Below are positions 63,151-64,000 of a stretch of DNA of 64,000 bases, piece after piece (the stretch's first letter is position 1; each line of letters begins with the position of its first letter). This DNA is from Paracoccus aestuarii (lineage in GTDB: Bacteria; Pseudomonadota; Alphaproteobacteria; Rhodobacterales; Rhodobacteraceae). The notes beneath the pieces were generated by a model. It was not told the origin of the DNA and did not search any database. It was given only the letters and a program-made list of their open reading frames with translations. The position numbers were made by a program, and so were the translations under genes. The DNA lies in contig NZ_CP067171.1 of NCBI RefSeq assembly GCF_028553885.1, positions 1 to 64,000 of the forward strand. The letters are read 5' to 3'.

Positions 63151-64000
63151 ATGATCCCCCGCGGCAAGGGGGGCGCGGTCGATCATGTAGCGGGTCTCGG
63201 ACCGCCAGACCTGGCCGGGATGGCCCGCGATGCCCTCAGCGGGGAAATGCCCGCCATCATAGACCTGCAGCCCCGGCGCGGTGGTCAGCACCCGCAGCCG
63301 CAGATCGGGCGCCTGCAGACAGGCCACCTGGCGCAGCGGCCGCGGCCCGTCCGACAGGCAGAGGCAATGGTCGATCCCCTGATCGTCCAAGGCCCGCGGC
63401 GCGCGCATATCGAACCGCGTCCCCGCGACCGGCGCGGGGGCCGAGGGCAGGGGCAGCTTGCCTTCGTCCACCGGCAGGTAGCGGTCGGCATCCACCTGCA
63501 GGCGCTGATCGGCCCGCCCGCCGGGCGAGAGGGTCCAATATCCGTGATGCGTCAGGCTGCAGGGGGTGGCGCGCGTCGCCGTGGCCTGCAGGGCCACGAT
63601 CATGCCCGCCCCCTCCGGCCCGTCGATCAGCGACAGCCGCGCCACCGCCTGCATGGCGCCGGGAAACCCCGCCTCGCCATCCGCGAAATCCAGCGCCATG
63701 GTGACGTGATCCGGCCCCGCATCCGCGATCCGCCACACCCGCAGCGAGGCGCCGTTCGGCCCGCCATGCAGGCAGGCATCGGCCTCGTTCGCCGCCAGCC
63801 GATGATCGCGCCCCGACAGGCGGAACCGCGCGCCCGCGATGCGGTTGGCGAACCGCCCGACGATCGCGCCGACATGGATGAAGCGGTCCAGATAGGCCGC
63901 CGGATCGGGATGGCCCAGGACCAGCGGATGGTCCACGCTCGCCATCCGCAGGTCCTGGACGATGGCCCCCAAGGTGATAACCCGCGCCGTCAGCCGCCCC
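63142..64000 (-). CDS. galM: Aldose 1-epimerase (mutarotase), N-terminus outside window
   Basis: At least 285 residues are visible, with the frame open to the window edge. GalM features: FIHVGAIVGRFANRIAGARF (about 40-59 of the visible part), LHGGPNGASLRVW with the substrate-binding His, TPCSLTHHGYWTLSP with a second His pair and a Glu in RSETRYMIDRAP near the C-terminus. Interconverts galactose anomers and so supports the galactose cluster. Ends 9 bp before the arsR start on the same strand; the 3' end holds the ArsR operator. Confidence 0.9.
   Translation of the reverse strand, partial: GRLTARVITLGAIVQDLRMASVDHPLVLGHPDPAAYLDRFIHVGAIVGRFANRIAGARFRLSGRDHRLAANEADACLHGGPNGASLRVWRIADAGPDHVTMALDFADGEAGFPGAMQAVARLSLIDGPEGAGMIVALQATATRATPCSLTHHGYWTLSPGGRADQRLQVDADRYLPVDEGKLPLPSAPAPVAGTRFDMRAPRALDDQGIDHCLCLSDGPRPLRQVACLQAPDLRLRVLTTAPGLQVYDGGHFPAEGIAGHPGQVWRSETRYMIDRAPLAAGDHFR

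Overview
GC-rich 64 kb window with strong GC bias at third codon positions and short ATGA-type overlaps between genes. The gene content points to an alphaproteobacterium of the Rhodobacteraceae, Paracoccus-like (inference). The sequence opens exactly at the ATG of a plasmid-type parA followed by parB, so it is probably an extrachromosomal replicon (plasmid or chromid) linearised at its partition operon. No replication initiator, transposase, rRNA, tRNA or CRISPR array was recognised. Almost everything else is catabolic, arranged as self-contained pathway islands each with its own regulator and ABC importer.

Layout. 1-2.4 kb: parAB with four copies (plus one decayed copy) of a 16-bp palindrome that resembles a ParB centromere site. 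2.5-3.7 kb: NfeD/stomatin pair. 3.8-15.4 kb: LacI regulator divergent from a complete myo-inositol operon (iolG, inositol ABC importer, second Gfo/Idh dehydrogenase, iolC-DUF2090 fusion, iolD, iolE, iolB). 15.5-19.0 kb: an SDR and a convergent single-module adenylation-carrier-reductase enzyme. 19.1-30.2 kb: glycerol region (GlpR-type repressor, glpD, GlpSTPQV-type importer with a DUF2160 protein, glpK, nucleoside hydrolase). 30.3-33.6 kb: flavoprotein, UbiB-family kinase and small proteins. 33.6-38.6 kb: malate synthase G and a GbcAB-type Rieske monooxygenase. 38.6-44.4 kb: GDP-L-fucose synthesis (gmd, fcl) with a NodZ-like fucosyltransferase carrying a TPR tail and another sugar-transfer-like protein. 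44.5-58.2 kb: divergent galactoside cluster with ABC importer, alpha- and beta-galactosidase and the De Ley-Doudoroff enzymes. 58.2-63.1 kb: arsenic operon (arsR, acr3, arsH, arsC, gapdh, arsJ). 63.1-64 kb: galM, cut by the window end.

How they work together. Inositol, glycerol and galactose routes converge on triose phosphates, pyruvate and related C3/C2 units, and malate synthase G recovers glyoxylate. In the galactose cluster both galactosidases supply galactose, which goes through GalDH, lactonase, DgoD, DgoK and DgoA to pyruvate and glyceraldehyde-3-phosphate.

Most notable observations: (1) dgoK is interrupted by a 57-bp in-place inversion between 7-bp inverted repeats; flipping it back on paper restores a full-length kinase. 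(2) The IclR regulator of the same cluster has a +1 frameshift at a C5 run, which makes its frame run into the next ABC ATPase gene. (3) ParB-site-like palindromes lie inside the parA and parB coding sequences. (4) The glycerol ABC ATPases look asymmetric: GlpS lacks the H-loop histidine and GlpT lacks LSGGQ, and both defects fall in the same composite ATP site. (5) The ars operon seems to have a second ArsR operator in front of arsC-gapdh-arsJ. (6) Each of the three binding-protein genes is followed by a strong stem-loop.
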